A stretch of 64,000 nucleotides of DNA, from positions 1,882,501-1,946,500 of the forward strand of contig NZ_CP016809.1 of assembly GCF_002741055.1 (NCBI RefSeq), read 5' to 3'. Made by a program: the position numbers and the translations under genes. The notes beneath the pieces were generated by a model, which was not told where the DNA came from, did no database searches, and was given only the letters and a program-made list of their open reading frames with translations. This DNA comes from Paenibacillus ihbetae (lineage in GTDB: Bacteria; Bacillota; Bacilli; Paenibacillales; Paenibacillaceae). Positions 42,875 through 52,545 of the stretch are shown here, piece after piece; positions within the stretch are counted from its first letter, which is position 1, and each line of letters starts with the position of its first letter.

Positions 42875-45826
42875 CTATCCCTCCGGCACGCCGAATTCTT
42901 CTTGTTTGGTCCGAATTTCATCATGAATATACTGAACGGAATCCATCAGAGCCTCCCGCGGCTCGACACCGCTGATCACCGTTCGGTAGAACGCGTTGAA
43001 CAGATGTCTTCCCGTGGAGTAGCCCCCCGGCACCTCCGGAATTCCCCGCACCCATTCGAACTGGGCTTTTAAATTTTCATAGTCGGCCACGGGCCATGGC
43101 AGGCTGTCCAGCGCCTTGATATTCGCGGTCGGATAACGCGCGGCGGCTCCCATCAATCCTTCCATTTCCCGCCCGAAATTCGTCTGCGTTCCATCGCTGG
43201 TCCACCACTTGAGGAACTCCCAGGCGGCCTCCTTATCCTTCGCATCTTCAAGCATCATGACTGCGCTGCCTCCGCTCGGGACGGTGCGGTCAACCGTTCC
43301 ATCCTCTTGCACGGTTCCGGGAATCGGGGCAAATCCCCATTCGCCGCGGATCTCCGGTGCAAAGACGGACAGCTGATTATACGTCGTGTAATCGGAAATC
43401 CCGATCGGCATCTGACCGGTACGGAAGCGGTTCGCAAAATCATATTCCCGCTCAAGCTTGTAGTCGGTGTAATACTCGGTCCATCGCTTAAAGGCTTCGA
43501 GCGCGGGTTTGGAATCCAGATCCGACTCCCGGTCATGGTTGCGGTAGAACTGTCCCCCCGATTGCATGAGCAGGGCCGCAAACATGGAGTTCGGCGGCAG
43601 CGTGGTCCACTGGTCGGGCGCCTGCGCCACGACCGGAAGCCCGAACTGCATATGGTTCTTGTTCAGCACGGCCAGCATGCTTGCCACATCGTCCCACGTT
43701 TCCGGGACCTCCAGCCCGAGCTCCTCGAGCACATCCTTCCGGTAGAACATCATGTTGAACGTCTGCGTCTCCGGCAGGGCGTATACGCCGCCGCGGTATT
43801 GATACGGTACCAGCGCACTGTCCCGGAACCGGTCAGCCACGGTATCGAAATCGGCAAACTGCGCCAGATCCGCCGCCGAATTGCGCATCGCAAAGTTCAC
43901 CGGCAGGTCGTTGCCGATCTGCATGGCAACATCCGGTCCTTGACCGGACAGCGTTGCGGGAAGCAGCGTTCCCATGTTGACCAGCTTCAGATTGACGCTG
44001 ATCCCAGTCTCGGGCGTAAAGGTTTCGTCAATCATGGCCTTTACGGTATTCGCCTGGTCCCGGCCGCTGCCGATCCATACGGTAATCGAACGCTGATCCT
44101 TCCCGTCCGACACATTGCCGATGTTGTTATAATCAATGAAGAAGGAGCTGGCAAAGGTATTCAGCTCGTGCTTTACTTTATCTCCTGCCCCCATCCCGCT
44201 TTTCGGCAGCTTGGCGTCAGGAGAAGCGATATATAACGCATCGAGCTCAAGCGGCTGCTCCCTGGCCTGCTGCAGCCATGTCCCGAGGCCCCCGGTGTTG
44301 GTCTTGTAGGCCTCCAGCCGGCGCGGAATCGTATCGGGCTTGGCGATCATCTCATCGAGCTGGAGCGCCATGATCTTAAGGAGCGCCTCTTGATCGCCGG
44401 ACTGTCCCGACAGCTCTACCAAGCGGGAGGCGATCGCCTTCAGTCGGTCGCTCTCAAACTGCAAAGTCTCAATCAGCTCCGGAATGCGCTGTTCCACCCG
44501 ATAATCCCGGAACTCATCCGGATTGGTGCCGGTGATCATTAAAATTTTCCGGTACATCGCATTCAGATTCAGCAAACTGTCCTCCACTTCGTGAATCAGC
44601 GGAGCGAATTCGCCGAGGCTCGCTTCAAGGCGCAGCACATGCTTTCCACGTGTAAGATGGAACAGGTACGGCTCCTCGCCGCCAAGCACATCCATCCGGT
44701 ACCCGTTCTTGAAGCGGAACGGAATACGATTCATCTCGTCAAATGGCACTTTCCCGTCAATCGTCAGCTTCCGCGTGGAATATATCCCTCTTACAAAATT
44801 TTGCTGGGATTTGAAGGCGATTTTGTACAGCCCCGTTTCCGGCACGTCCAGCTCCCACTCGATCCACTGACCCGGCAGTCGCCAGTTATAGCCGCCGATT
44901 GTATTGATCCGTACCTCGGATGCGCTGTACGGGCGCACGCTCGGACTTGCGCGCTCGCTCAGCGGATACAGCGTCGGGGAGGATTTGGCCGTTGCCGCTT
45001 CCGCTTGGATCTCAAGCAGGATTCCCTCGGTTTGCGGCGTTCCCTCGGCTTCGTATTTCGCCTTGACTTCGGTGTAAGGAAGCGGATCCGGCTGCTGCAG
45101 CAGCTTCAGCTCCCGGATGACCATCGGCTCCCGAGCAGCGGTTAGCGAGATCGTATGCTCGCCCTCCGTGAAGTGGAATAGAAACGGCTCGGTTTCATAG
45201 CCGTCCGCATCTTTCAGCACCGTTTCGATCCACGCCGGACGCTCTATTTGCCTTGGCCTCAGATCGTTACCCTGATTGTCCCGGTCCACGCTGTCTTTCG
45301 CATTGCCCCAAATCCGGTCGAACTGTAAATAAGCAGCTTCCTGAAAAGGAATGTTCCCGTCGATTCGAAGGGAGCGCTCGATCGAGGAGCTCTTTCCCTC
45401 TACGGGGTAATACAGCACGGACAGATTATAAAGGCCCTCTTCCTCTACTCGAAGCTTCCACTCCACCTCGCCCTTCTCGCCGGTGTAGAGCGATGTGCCG
45501 GGGCTGCCTTCATATTGGTCAAGCTTCCGGAATTCTCCCCCCTCAGCACGGCTGTACTCGGATGCGGGGATGGTGATTTCTTGTCCCGGTCGACCGCTAC
45601 CTTCATATTTCGACAAATACTGGGCATAAGGCATCGCTTTGCCGGCCTGAGCGCCGGTCTGGATCAGCGAGGCCGGACGATCAAGCTTCCATTCCGCCGG
45701 GGCGCCGATCTTCATTTCGCCGGGATCATCCTTGCCCCGGTTGAAGAAGAGCATCAAGGCCGCGACGATCAGCAAAAGGGTCAGGAGTCTGCCCATCCAT
45801 TTGTTTAGCTGCAATTGGCGTGTCAA
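42875..45826 (-). CDS. Membrane-anchored fusion of CBM-like domains and sugar-binding protein
   Basis: A 983-residue extracellular protein. One N-terminal membrane segment (about 13-27) anchors it. Two beta-sandwich regions (about 65-255 and 275-430) share the pattern of carbohydrate-binding-module-like domains: VEWKLRVEEEGLYNLSVLYY and IEWELDVPETGLYKIAFKSQ, each followed by an IDGxxPF strand. A helical connector (about 430-570) leads to a complete family-1 solute-binding domain (about 590-980, with RSITVWIGSGRDQANTV and GPDVAMQIGNDLPVNFA). Usual binding proteins are about 420-450 residues. The design would hold glycan and capture oligosaccharide close to the permeases. Confidence 0.88.
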   Translation of the reverse strand: MTRQLQLNKWMGRLLTLLLIVAALMLFFNRGKDDPGEMKIGAPAEWKLDRPASLIQTGAQAGKAMPYAQYLSKYEGSGRPGQEITIPASEYSRAEGGEFRKLDQYEGSPGTSLYTGEKGEVEWKLRVEEEGLYNLSVLYYPVEGKSSSIERSLRIDGNIPFQEAAYLQFDRIWGNAKDSVDRDNQGNDLRPRQIERPAWIETVLKDADGYETEPFLFHFTEGEHTISLTAAREPMVIRELKLLQQPDPLPYTEVKAKYEAEGTPQTEGILLEIQAEAATAKSSPTLYPLSERASPSVRPYSASEVRINTIGGYNWRLPGQWIEWELDVPETGLYKIAFKSQQNFVRGIYSTRKLTIDGKVPFDEMNRIPFRFKNGYRMDVLGGEEPYLFHLTRGKHVLRLEASLGEFAPLIHEVEDSLLNLNAMYRKILMITGTNPDEFRDYRVEQRIPELIETLQFESDRLKAIASRLVELSGQSGDQEALLKIMALQLDEMIAKPDTIPRRLEAYKTNTGGLGTWLQQAREQPLELDALYIASPDAKLPKSGMGAGDKVKHELNTFASSFFIDYNNIGNVSDGKDQRSITVWIGSGRDQANTVKAMIDETFTPETGISVNLKLVNMGTLLPATLSGQGPDVAMQIGNDLPVNFAMRNSAADLAQFADFDTVADRFRDSALVPYQYRGGVYALPETQTFNMMFYRKDVLEELGLEVPETWDDVASMLAVLNKNHMQFGLPVVAQAPDQWTTLPPNSMFAALLMQSGGQFYRNHDRESDLDSKPALEAFKRWTEYYTDYKLEREYDFANRFRTGQMPIGISDYTTYNQLSVFAPEIRGEWGFAPIPGTVQEDGTVDRTVPSGGSAVMMLEDAKDKEAAWEFLKWWTSDGTQTNFGREMEGLMGAAARYPTANIKALDSLPWPVADYENLKAQFEWVRGIPEVPGGYSTGRHLFNAFYRTVISGVEPREALMDSVQYIHDEIRTKQEEFGVPEG

Positions 45827-45892
45827 TGTTCATCCCCCTTATCAGGAGAAGGGAGGCTGAGGCTGCCGCTCTTCGCCCCCCGTCCATCCGTC

Positions 45893-47254
45893 TTATTTGC
45901 CCATTTTGTCAACGGCAGCCTGTGCCTGCTGTTTGTATTTTTCAGCCGTCGCCGTCACGGATTGGTTGTTTACGATAATGTCCTCGATGAATGCGCCAGT
46001 CGGATAATCCGTGTACGCTTCGTCAACGGTAATTACGCCGGTTCCCGCAATATGCTCGCGGATCATGTCGATGTCTTCCTGATTTGTGTAAATCCCCTCC
46101 AGGTAATCCTGGCCCGGATATTCCTCTGTCGACTGGATATCGAACGTTTCTTCATAGATTTGGTAGACGATGGCCGGATCTTTAACGCCCTTCGGAATGA
46201 ACTTCGCGGAAGCGGCCGTGTTCGCGTAGGTTGCCTCCGGCGAGCCTTGCGGTCCGTTCGGAATCGGCACGATGCCGACTTCGAAGGTCACGTCGCCCAG
46301 CATCCATTCCGCCGCCGGGAACATCGCTACGTCACCGTCCTTGAAGGTGTTCGTTTCTTCCCAGTTCGTCTTGTTGCCGCTCTTCACCTTGACCACCTTC
46401 TCGACGTTGTAGAGTCGGTTAATGAATTCGGCGGCTTCCAGCGTTTTCGGGTCGGACAAGCCTTCTTTGCCGTTCGCATCGTCGACGATTTTCCCGCCGT
46501 TGGCTGCGGTAAAATGCTTCACGGCGTCGATCGCCCAGCCCGAGAAGCCCCACACGTCCGTCTTCCCGTCATTGTTCGTATCCTTCGTTGCTTGTTTGGC
46601 AATCTCCATGAACTTATCCCAATTCCATTCGCCCTTGGCATGCAGCTCCTGCAGGTCCGGAAGACCGTGCTTCTTGAACAGGTCGCGGTTATAATGCAGC
46701 CCGAGCCCGAGGGAGATCGGATTGTCGAACCCGTATTCGCCGCCGCCGATGGCAGGGTATTTCATCTGCAGATTCGCCTCGTTGTTAATGTTGTTATGAT
46801 CGGTCGTAAACTCGCTGATCGGCAGGAGCTGCCCTTTCATGATCGCAGGCAAAGCCGACTTGTACTCCAGCTGCACGATATCGGCAAACGGCTCGCCGGC
46901 GAGCACGCTTGTCGTAAACTTGTTCATATACTCCTCGAAGGGCACGTTAACGAATTCGATTTTGACATTGTACTTCTTCTCGACTTCGGCAATCTTCTCA
47001 AGTCGCGCCTTCTCGTCGGCCGTATTGCCTGCGGGCGTCAAATCCCACCAGGCCGCAACCTTGATTACTCGACCGCCCAGATCAACCGGCTGTGCCGGCT
47101 CTTCTTCCTTCGGCGTTTCGCTTCCCGCCTGTTCCGCAGCCGGTGCGGGCTCGGTCTTGGGAGCTTCCGTCTGGGCGCCGCCTCCGCCGCTGCAGGCAGT
47201 GATGACAAACATCAAGCAGATAAGCAATAAAGAAAGCCCTTTCATTTTTCTCAC
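45893..47254 (-). CDS. Sugar-binding lipoprotein (SBP family 1)
   Basis: Extracellular solute-binding lipoprotein, 453 residues. The start is GTG at 47254 behind AGGGAGG; the ATG three codons on is possible, and the longer upstream frame would run through the leader. Signal MKGLSLLLICLMFVITAC gives the lipobox ITAC, then a Gly and Pro/Glu-rich linker. Domain marks are VIKVAAWWDLTP, FADIVQLEY, LGLGLHYNRDLFKKHGLPD and DVWGFSGWAIDAV. First gene after the operon promoter, so likely the most expressed. Probably binds manno-oligosaccharides, judged from the enzymes downstream. Confidence 0.92.
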   Translation of the reverse strand: MRKMKGLSLLLICLMFVITACSGGGGAQTEAPKTEPAPAAEQAGSETPKEEEPAQPVDLGGRVIKVAAWWDLTPAGNTADEKARLEKIAEVEKKYNVKIEFVNVPFEEYMNKFTTSVLAGEPFADIVQLEYKSALPAIMKGQLLPISEFTTDHNNINNEANLQMKYPAIGGGEYGFDNPISLGLGLHYNRDLFKKHGLPDLQELHAKGEWNWDKFMEIAKQATKDTNNDGKTDVWGFSGWAIDAVKHFTAANGGKIVDDANGKEGLSDPKTLEAAEFINRLYNVEKVVKVKSGNKTNWEETNTFKDGDVAMFPAAEWMLGDVTFEVGIVPIPNGPQGSPEATYANTAASAKFIPKGVKDPAIVYQIYEETFDIQSTEEYPGQDYLEGIYTNQEDIDMIREHIAGTGVITVDEAYTDYPTGAFIEDIIVNNQSVTATAEKYKQQAQAAVDKMGK

Positions 47255-47385
47255 TTTAAAAACCTCCCTTATTTGTAAAAGCACGATTTAACTTGATGTC
47301 GTTCCCGGATGCGATGGTTCTGGATAAACGGAACATCTTGATCCTCGGTATGCCCCCTCCATTCCGTTATCTATGTTTGCCAAAA

Positions 47386-47414
47386 AATATAACATCAGTT
47401 TTTCTAGTCGTCAA
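47386..47414 (-). promoter_or_regulatory. SigA promoter of the mannan operon
   Basis: The minus strand has TTGACG (47414-47409), exactly 17 bases, then TATATT (47391-47386). The region upstream is very AT-rich. It lies about 130 bases before the binding-protein start; I found no convincing LacI-type palindrome beside it. Confidence 0.8.
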
Positions 47415-47617
47415 TATTTATTATTTTATAAATAACAATAAACCTAATATTTTTCGATAATAATCTATTCTAGTTATTAATAATCAACTCATTATGTATG
47501 TTGAAAAATGTCGATACCCCACCAAAAGCCTTTAAATACAAGGAATCGACTTCATTTTCACCTACATGACCATCCAGCATCCGTTTTATCCAAAATGTTA
47601 TTTTTTTGTTATGAATA

Positions 47618-47653
47618 CAAAAAGGCCCCGATGCTTCAATCCGCATCGGAGCC
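47618..47653 (-). terminator. Terminator of the LacI-family regulator gene
   Basis: GGCTCCGATGC pairs with GCATCGGGGCC around an eight-base loop, followed by TTTTTG on the minus strand, 29 bases past the stop. It separates the regulator from the operon. Confidence 0.92.
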
Positions 47654-47681
47654 ATGCGTATTCACCCCATGGGGCTATAAT

Positions 47682-48725
47682 CTAATCGGTCTCTCCCCGG
47701 GAAGGCTGCTGAAGATCCCTGACGATGACGTCAGCCTGGATCAGGATCCTCTCGTAACCGGAATCCGGGTTGGTAATCCGCCACAACAATTGATCTACAG
47801 CCCTCATACCGAGCAATTCCTTATCGATATTGACCGTAGCCAGAATGGGCAGCTGATCATAAGTATTATCGAATCCGGTGAATTGAACGTCGCCCGGAAC
47901 CTCGATTCCCCGCTGCTTCAAAATATCCATCGCAAACATTGCCGTGATGTCGTTATTGCATACGAACACCTCCGGCAGCTCTTGACCTGCTAAAGCCTTG
48001 CTCAATGTTGCCGCCAGATCCTGGTCGATCTCGGGACTGATCAGCTCGGGGATCTGACGATGCTCAATTTTGTAATCGGCCAGCACGGATGTAAACCCAA
48101 GATACCGCTCGTAAAAACTCGGCGCATCGCTTATGTTGCCAATGAACTGGTACTTCTTGTACCCCCTGCTCACCAGCTTGGTCATCATTTGCCGCATGCC
48201 GTACAAATTGTCGGTGAATATCGTATCCGACTGGAATGCCGGGTCCATATGATCCACCATGACGACAGGAATATTCAATTTTTTGATATCCATCAAATTT
48301 TGCGTGGACACGGAGCCTACGGTGACAATCCCGAGCAGGCCCTGCGGGTTCAACAGCGAGAACATATGGTCATTAGACGGCTCGGTCAGTGTCAGAATGT
48401 CAAGGCCCCGTTGATTTAAACGGGTGGAGATCCCGTCGAAGACAGGCCCCCAGTACAGAGACTCCCGATTTTGGTACCGCACGTTAGGGAAAAGGACGAG
48501 AACAGCCCCGGCCCATTTACGGTTTTCCGGGTCCTGAAGCTCGGAACGACCGCCCGTATGTCCGGGCTGATCCTTGAAATAACCCAGCTGCCCGGCAGCC
48601 TTCAGTATCATTTCCCTGGTTTGCGGGCTGACGCCCGACTTGCCGGATAGCGCACGGGACACCGCAAATTTGGACACGCCCGTAAAATCCGCAATTTCTT
48701 GAATGGTTACTTTTGATTTCATCAT
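47682..48725 (-). CDS. LacI-family transcriptional regulator
   Basis: Repressor-type regulator, 347 residues. The N-terminal helix-turn-helix (about 5-50; VTIQEIADFTGVSKFAVSRALSGK and hinge helix) is followed by a periplasmic-binding-like effector domain (about 70-335; GLLGIVTVGSVS, FVCNNDITAMFAMDILKQRG, GFDNTYDQ). It lies directly upstream of the mannan operon in the same direction, with its own terminator, and very probably controls it in response to a mannose-containing sugar. The start has only a weak site (AGGTTG). Confidence 0.92.
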   Translation of the reverse strand: MMKSKVTIQEIADFTGVSKFAVSRALSGKSGVSPQTREMILKAAGQLGYFKDQPGHTGGRSELQDPENRKWAGAVLVLFPNVRYQNRESLYWGPVFDGISTRLNQRGLDILTLTEPSNDHMFSLLNPQGLLGIVTVGSVSTQNLMDIKKLNIPVVMVDHMDPAFQSDTIFTDNLYGMRQMMTKLVSRGYKKYQFIGNISDAPSFYERYLGFTSVLADYKIEHRQIPELISPEIDQDLAATLSKALAGQELPEVFVCNNDITAMFAMDILKQRGIEVPGDVQFTGFDNTYDQLPILATVNIDKELLGMRAVDQLLWRITNPDSGYERILIQADVIVRDLQQPSRGETD

Positions 48726-49000
48726 ATCAACCTACTTAAGCATATTTGTAGATCCGTACCAACCCATGTGTGTTTTGCGTGTTATTTGTGTTAGTTTTTG
48801 TTAGGTCACAATCATAATACTATTCGAGAAATGCTTGCAAGTCAAAGTATATCCTGCATTTTCTTGTTTTCATTTTCATAAAAAAGTATACCCTGGGACT
48901 TATAAGGGGGAGGACTAAAGGCCATCACCAGCATGCATCCGGCTCCATGAATGAACGTGTGATTTCGCCTATAACATGACCTTTTTGATAAATCGATAAA

Positions 49001-49055
49001 AAATAAAATAAAGCCGCTCCGGGTGGACTGTCTAATAGTCTCACCGGAAGCGGCT
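49001..49055 (-). terminator. Terminator of the repeat-protein gene
   Basis: AGCCGCTTCCGGTG pairs with CACCCGGAGCGGCT around a long loop, followed by TTATTTTATTTTTT on the minus strand. Confidence 0.85.
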
Positions 49056-49092
49056 GTACGTTTACTATAGGGTGATCATGTTTCGACGCTTG

Positions 49093-50004
49093 TTATTCTT
49101 TAATCAGCAGCGGCTCCCAAGTAAAGCCCTCACCCGTAATTTCGGCACGGAGCTTCGAAATTCGGCTCAACGTCTCTTCCCGCTGAGCTTCCAAGGATTT
49201 CACCGAATCCGCATACAGCTCGCCGAGCTTCTTCTCCGTGCCGCTTGCCATCGCCGTAATCTGCTGCTTCAGAGCTGCGTTGCTCTTGGACAGGGCAGCA
49301 GTCTGTGTCTTAAACAGCTTGCTGTACTGGCTCTTGGCGGCTGACTTGCTGATCTGTCCTTTTTTATACTTCCATATCGGGCTATTCAGATAATGCGCGT
49401 TGGAGCCGTTCTTCAGCTTCCACATCGGACTATTTAGATAATGTTCATTGACATTCTTCGCCATTTTCCACGCTGCGCTGTTCAAATAGGTCGGAGTAAT
49501 CGTTTTTTTGTAGGTCCACATCATGCTGTTCAGGTAAGTATCGCTCATTTCCTTATCCAGCTTCCACAATGTGCTGCTCATATAATGTCGTTTCGTCTCC
49601 GAGACATACTTCCACATCGAACTTCTCATAGAGGTGGGATTGATCTCCCGGGCATACTCACGAAGCTTATCCTGGATATCCCGATTTCCCTCATACTTCG
49701 CCTTCAACTGCTCGAGATCCGCCTCCAGCTTCTCGTTCCATAGCTTCTGATCATCCAGCAGCGTTTTCTCCAATTGATCCAAGGACGCATGAGAGGCCTC
49801 ATAAAACTGCTTATATTGCTTATCCATTTGGTTCTGGTAATTGTTATAAGCATTTACGGTTTTCTTATTGTACGCTTTGTAATCATTCCATACCTGATTA
49901 ATCCACTTCTGGTCCGCCGCATGCGCCGTTGTTAGCGGCATCATGCTGGAGACTGCAAACAAAAGGCCGCAGACCATAAGCAGCCATTTCCGCATGAATC
50001 TCAT
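49093..50004 (-). CDS. Secreted protein with six 16-residue YLNSxxWK repeats
   Basis: A 303-residue exported protein with a signal peptide (about 1-29, ending AHA). Helical charged sequence (about 35-125) precedes six tandem 16-residue units: (M)RSSMWKY..., YMSSTLWKLDKEMSDT, YLNSMMWTYKKTITPT, YLNSAAWKMAKNVNEH, YLNSPMWKLKNGSNAH, YLNSPIWKYKKGQISK. A coiled coil (about 225-290) ends the protein. I know no named family for it. The regular Trp/Tyr spacing suggests a solenoid or surface-binding module. The start is the ATG at 50004 behind GGAGAAGGGG; the upstream 42 codons are non-coding. Monocistronic. Confidence 0.85.
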   Translation of the reverse strand: MRFMRKWLLMVCGLLFAVSSMMPLTTAHAADQKWINQVWNDYKAYNKKTVNAYNNYQNQMDKQYKQFYEASHASLDQLEKTLLDDQKLWNEKLEADLEQLKAKYEGNRDIQDKLREYAREINPTSMRSSMWKYVSETKRHYMSSTLWKLDKEMSDTYLNSMMWTYKKTITPTYLNSAAWKMAKNVNEHYLNSPMWKLKNGSNAHYLNSPIWKYKKGQISKSAAKSQYSKLFKTQTAALSKSNAALKQQITAMASGTEKKLGELYADSVKSLEAQREETLSRISKLRAEITGEGFTWEPLLIKE

Positions 50005-50458
50005 CCCAATCGCCCCTTCTCCTAATATATACCAAAGGCTATTGTACCTTAACCGAAAGTTGCCTTCCAATAGGCATGACGACCCACTGACTTTCAGACT
50101 AGGATGCTTGAAAGCCGCGTTCTCGGACAATGACTCGCAGGCTGGCTCTTCTCCTCATCAGGTCGCAGCTCCGCGCTTTCCTTCCGCACGCCCCCTCCTT
50201 CCTTCTTAGATCCAATCATCCCCCCCTTCGTCCTATGGTCCTTTAATAACGAACGGGAAGCAAGCCAGTTACAACTATATCTTTAATTAACAGCAGCCTG
50301 AATCGCTTGGCAGCATAGAAAATAATCAGTAGGATAAAAGTTCATTTCCTCCGGCCAAGGTGGATACGGCCGAACAAAAATAAAGATGCAATACAAAACC
50401 AAGACCCCTTGGCTTACCGCCAGGGGTCTTGGTTACGCTGAGCATTATGTTACGGTAA
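50005..50458. other. Intergenic region with one terminator
   Basis: About 450 bases: the leader of the repeat-protein gene and the terminator at 50393-50434. Nothing else recognised. Confidence 0.5.
50393..50434 (-). terminator. Terminator of the VOC gene
   Basis: AACCAAGACCCCTGG pairs with CCAAGGGGTCTTGGTT, followed by TTGTATT on the minus strand. Confidence 0.88.
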
Positions 50459-50878
50459 TCAGGATTCCGTGGAAATATTCCATGTCACCCCGTACTTGTC
50501 CGTCAATATGCCGTATGCCGGGCTCCAGAACGTCTCCTGCAGCGGCATCCCAACCTTGCCGCCTTCCTGCAAAGCTTCGTAAATTTGCCTCGAACGATCT
50601 GCCGATGGCGACATGATGCAAATCTGAACCTGATTGCTCGATTGTACCGGCTGGCCCGGGAATGTGTCCGAGAACATGAGCTCGCTGCCGCCAACCTTTA
50701 GCAGTGCATGGGATATCCGGTCCTTGGCGCTTTCAGGCAACGGAAAGTCAGGGTTTGCCGGCATTTCGCCAAATGTCTGAATCATCACTGTCTCGGCTCC
50801 CAGCACCTGCTCATAAAAACGGATCGCCTCCTTCGCATTTCCATCCAGGATAATGTACGGATTCAAACGCAGTGTCAT
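50459..50878 (-). CDS. VOC-family protein, PhnB-like
   Basis: A 138-residue protein of the vicinal-oxygen-chelate/glyoxalase fold, PhnB-like group. It has two beta-alpha-beta-beta-beta modules: LNPYIILDGNAKEAIRFYEQ at the start and ISHALLKVGGSELMFSDTFPG in the middle, ending GILTDKYGVTWNIS. PhnB-like proteins have no settled function. The start is the ATG at 50878 behind AGGTGG. It stands alone between two terminators. Confidence 0.88.
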   Translation of the reverse strand: MTLRLNPYIILDGNAKEAIRFYEQVLGAETVMIQTFGEMPANPDFPLPESAKDRISHALLKVGGSELMFSDTFPGQPVQSSNQVQICIMSPSADRSRQIYEALQEGGKVGMPLQETFWSPAYGILTDKYGVTWNISTES

Positions 50879-51104
50879 GATGGATCCACCTGCCCTTTGT
50901 TCAATGTATGTATCGACTTTCATTATCGCCCAATCCTTGCCGTTTTAGCAAACACACCCATGCATCAAGAAAACCGAATGTTATTTACTTCCTTTTCCTT
51001 TTGTTCGTCTGGGACTTTCTCCCCTCATGATCGAGATATCATGGTGCAGAAAAATCTTCTTCATTTCATATCTACATATGATCGTAATAATGAATATACC
51101 CGCA

Positions 51105-51147
51105 ACAAAAAAACCAAGCTTCCCCCGAAACGGGGCGAAGCTTGGTT
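51105..51147 (-). terminator. Terminator of the rRNA methyltransferase gene
   Basis: AACCAAGCTTCGCCCC pairs with GGGGGAAGCTTGGTT, followed by TTTTTTG on the minus strand, 24 bases past the stop. Confidence 0.92.
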
Positions 51148-51170
51148 TACATTAGCTGCATTCTGCCTGC

Positions 51171-52094
51171 TTACATGCTCTCTTCAACGGCGGGAACTGG
51201 CTTCGATTTGCCATAGAGCACGGTGAAATCCATCGTGACTTCCAGTTCCCTCGGAAGATTATCCGACATTTTTAACTCCGGGGAAGCCCCCCATGACAAT
51301 GGCGTCATCTGTACCAGAAGAGAGCTCTCCTCGGGGCTCAGCCTCTTGCGATACTGAATTTCTTTCGTTTCGATGAGCTCAAAGTAACGGTTGAACAGCT
51401 CGATCGTATGGCCGCTCGAATCGCGTTCCCTGCTCTTCCTGCCATATAACAGCTCACGAAGCTCCTGCAAATACGAGTTCCCCGAGATGACCTTTATCAG
51501 CACCCCGTCCTCTGTCAGCAAGCGTCCGAATTCGGCATAGTTGGAGGGCGACAAAATATTCAAAATGGCGTTAAACCGGCGGTCACCGAACGGACTGTTC
51601 GCCAGATCGGCTACGCACCATACCAGGTCCGGCGAAGCCTTGGAAGCCAGCAGGATCCCTTCTTTGGCAATATCGATCCCGGTTCCTAAATAGCGCTTGC
51701 AGCCAGGCCTTTCCTCCAATTTGCTAATAATTGACCGAAGATGGGAGCCTTCGCCGCACCCGGCATCCAGTAAAGTCTGAATCTCGGAATGCGATTCCCG
51801 CCTGCGGATCAATAGATTACATATATATTCGATCAGCGGGTCGAAGAAGCCGCTGTTACTGATCATGCTGCGCGAAGCAAACAATGATTTATCATACTTG
51901 CTCTTCGAAGGACGCGGCAGCAAATTGACATATCCATGCTTCGAAATATCGAAACAATGGCCGTTGCTGCAGTCCAGGCTGGACAGCCGGTTGACGCGCA
52001 TCGGACTTTTGCAGATCGGACAACGGAACAGCTGCTCTTGGGAAGCAACCAAACTCGCTTTGGTTAATGCCTCCTCTGGATTATAACGGGACAT
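51171..52094 (-). CDS. rlmA: 23S rRNA (guanine) methyltransferase, RlmA family
   Basis: SAM-dependent methyltransferase acting on domain II of 23S rRNA, 307 residues. An N-terminal zinc finger (FRCPICKSPM, then DCSNGHCFDISKHGY) is followed by motif I LLDAGCGEGSHL (about 105-118) and ILNILSPSNYAEFGRLL. In Gram-positive bacteria this family (RlmA-II/TlrB) methylates G748 and can affect tylosin-type macrolide binding; the exact base is inferred from the group, not proven. The start follows AAGGGTGG. It is monocistronic. Confidence 0.9.
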   Translation of the reverse strand: MSRYNPEEALTKASLVASQEQLFRCPICKSPMRVNRLSSLDCSNGHCFDISKHGYVNLLPRPSKSKYDKSLFASRSMISNSGFFDPLIEYICNLLIRRRESHSEIQTLLDAGCGEGSHLRSIISKLEERPGCKRYLGTGIDIAKEGILLASKASPDLVWCVADLANSPFGDRRFNAILNILSPSNYAEFGRLLTEDGVLIKVISGNSYLQELRELLYGRKSRERDSSGHTIELFNRYFELIETKEIQYRKRLSPEESSLLVQMTPLSWGASPELKMSDNLPRELEVTMDFTVLYGKSKPVPAVEESM

Positions 52095-52545
52095 TTCGTT
52101 TCCACCCTTTCCATTCGATTAGTCGATGAATAAAGGTGCAGCAAAATAAACCCTTGTCCCATTAATTTCAAAAAAATGGACCGCGCCTATCTCTAAATCT
52201 GCACCTCTGATTATCGCAACCGAATGTAATAGATCATAACGAAGCCTCCCTAGATTGGAATAGAGCATTCTAGTCCTATTGCCAATAGTAACACGATTGA
52301 AGATCGGAAAGAACTTATACAACAAATTAGCAAAACAGATCAAAAGTGAGGGCTCCGCTCCTGCTATCCTAATGACATCGTTATGGATCCAATGAGCGGT
52401 AACATAGCGCGGCAAGCTCAGGTTTGATTATTATCTTTAACAAAATGACATATATATATTGCATTATGACATCTAAACCTGTAAAATGCAGATATGTAAG
52501 AAATAAAAACAACTTGTTCTTTCACTAGAAAGGAGCCCAATACAC
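52095..52545. other. Intergenic region, no gene supported
   Basis: About 450 AT-rich bases between divergent genes. A 98-codon minus-strand frame (52119-52415) starts with TTG, lacks a ribosome binding site and was not accepted. The last 100 bases would carry the promoter of the plus-strand pair. Confidence 0.5.

Noticed and set aside
45815..47230. 471-codon plus-strand frame across the binding-protein gene
   Set aside because: Shadow of a well-supported minus-strand lipoprotein gene; Arg/Phe/Leu-rich product without motifs.
52119..52415. 98-codon minus-strand frame between rlmA and the DUF6773-like gene
   Set aside because: TTG start, no ribosome binding site and no family recognised. It is not overlapped by a known gene, so it stays possible but unsupported.
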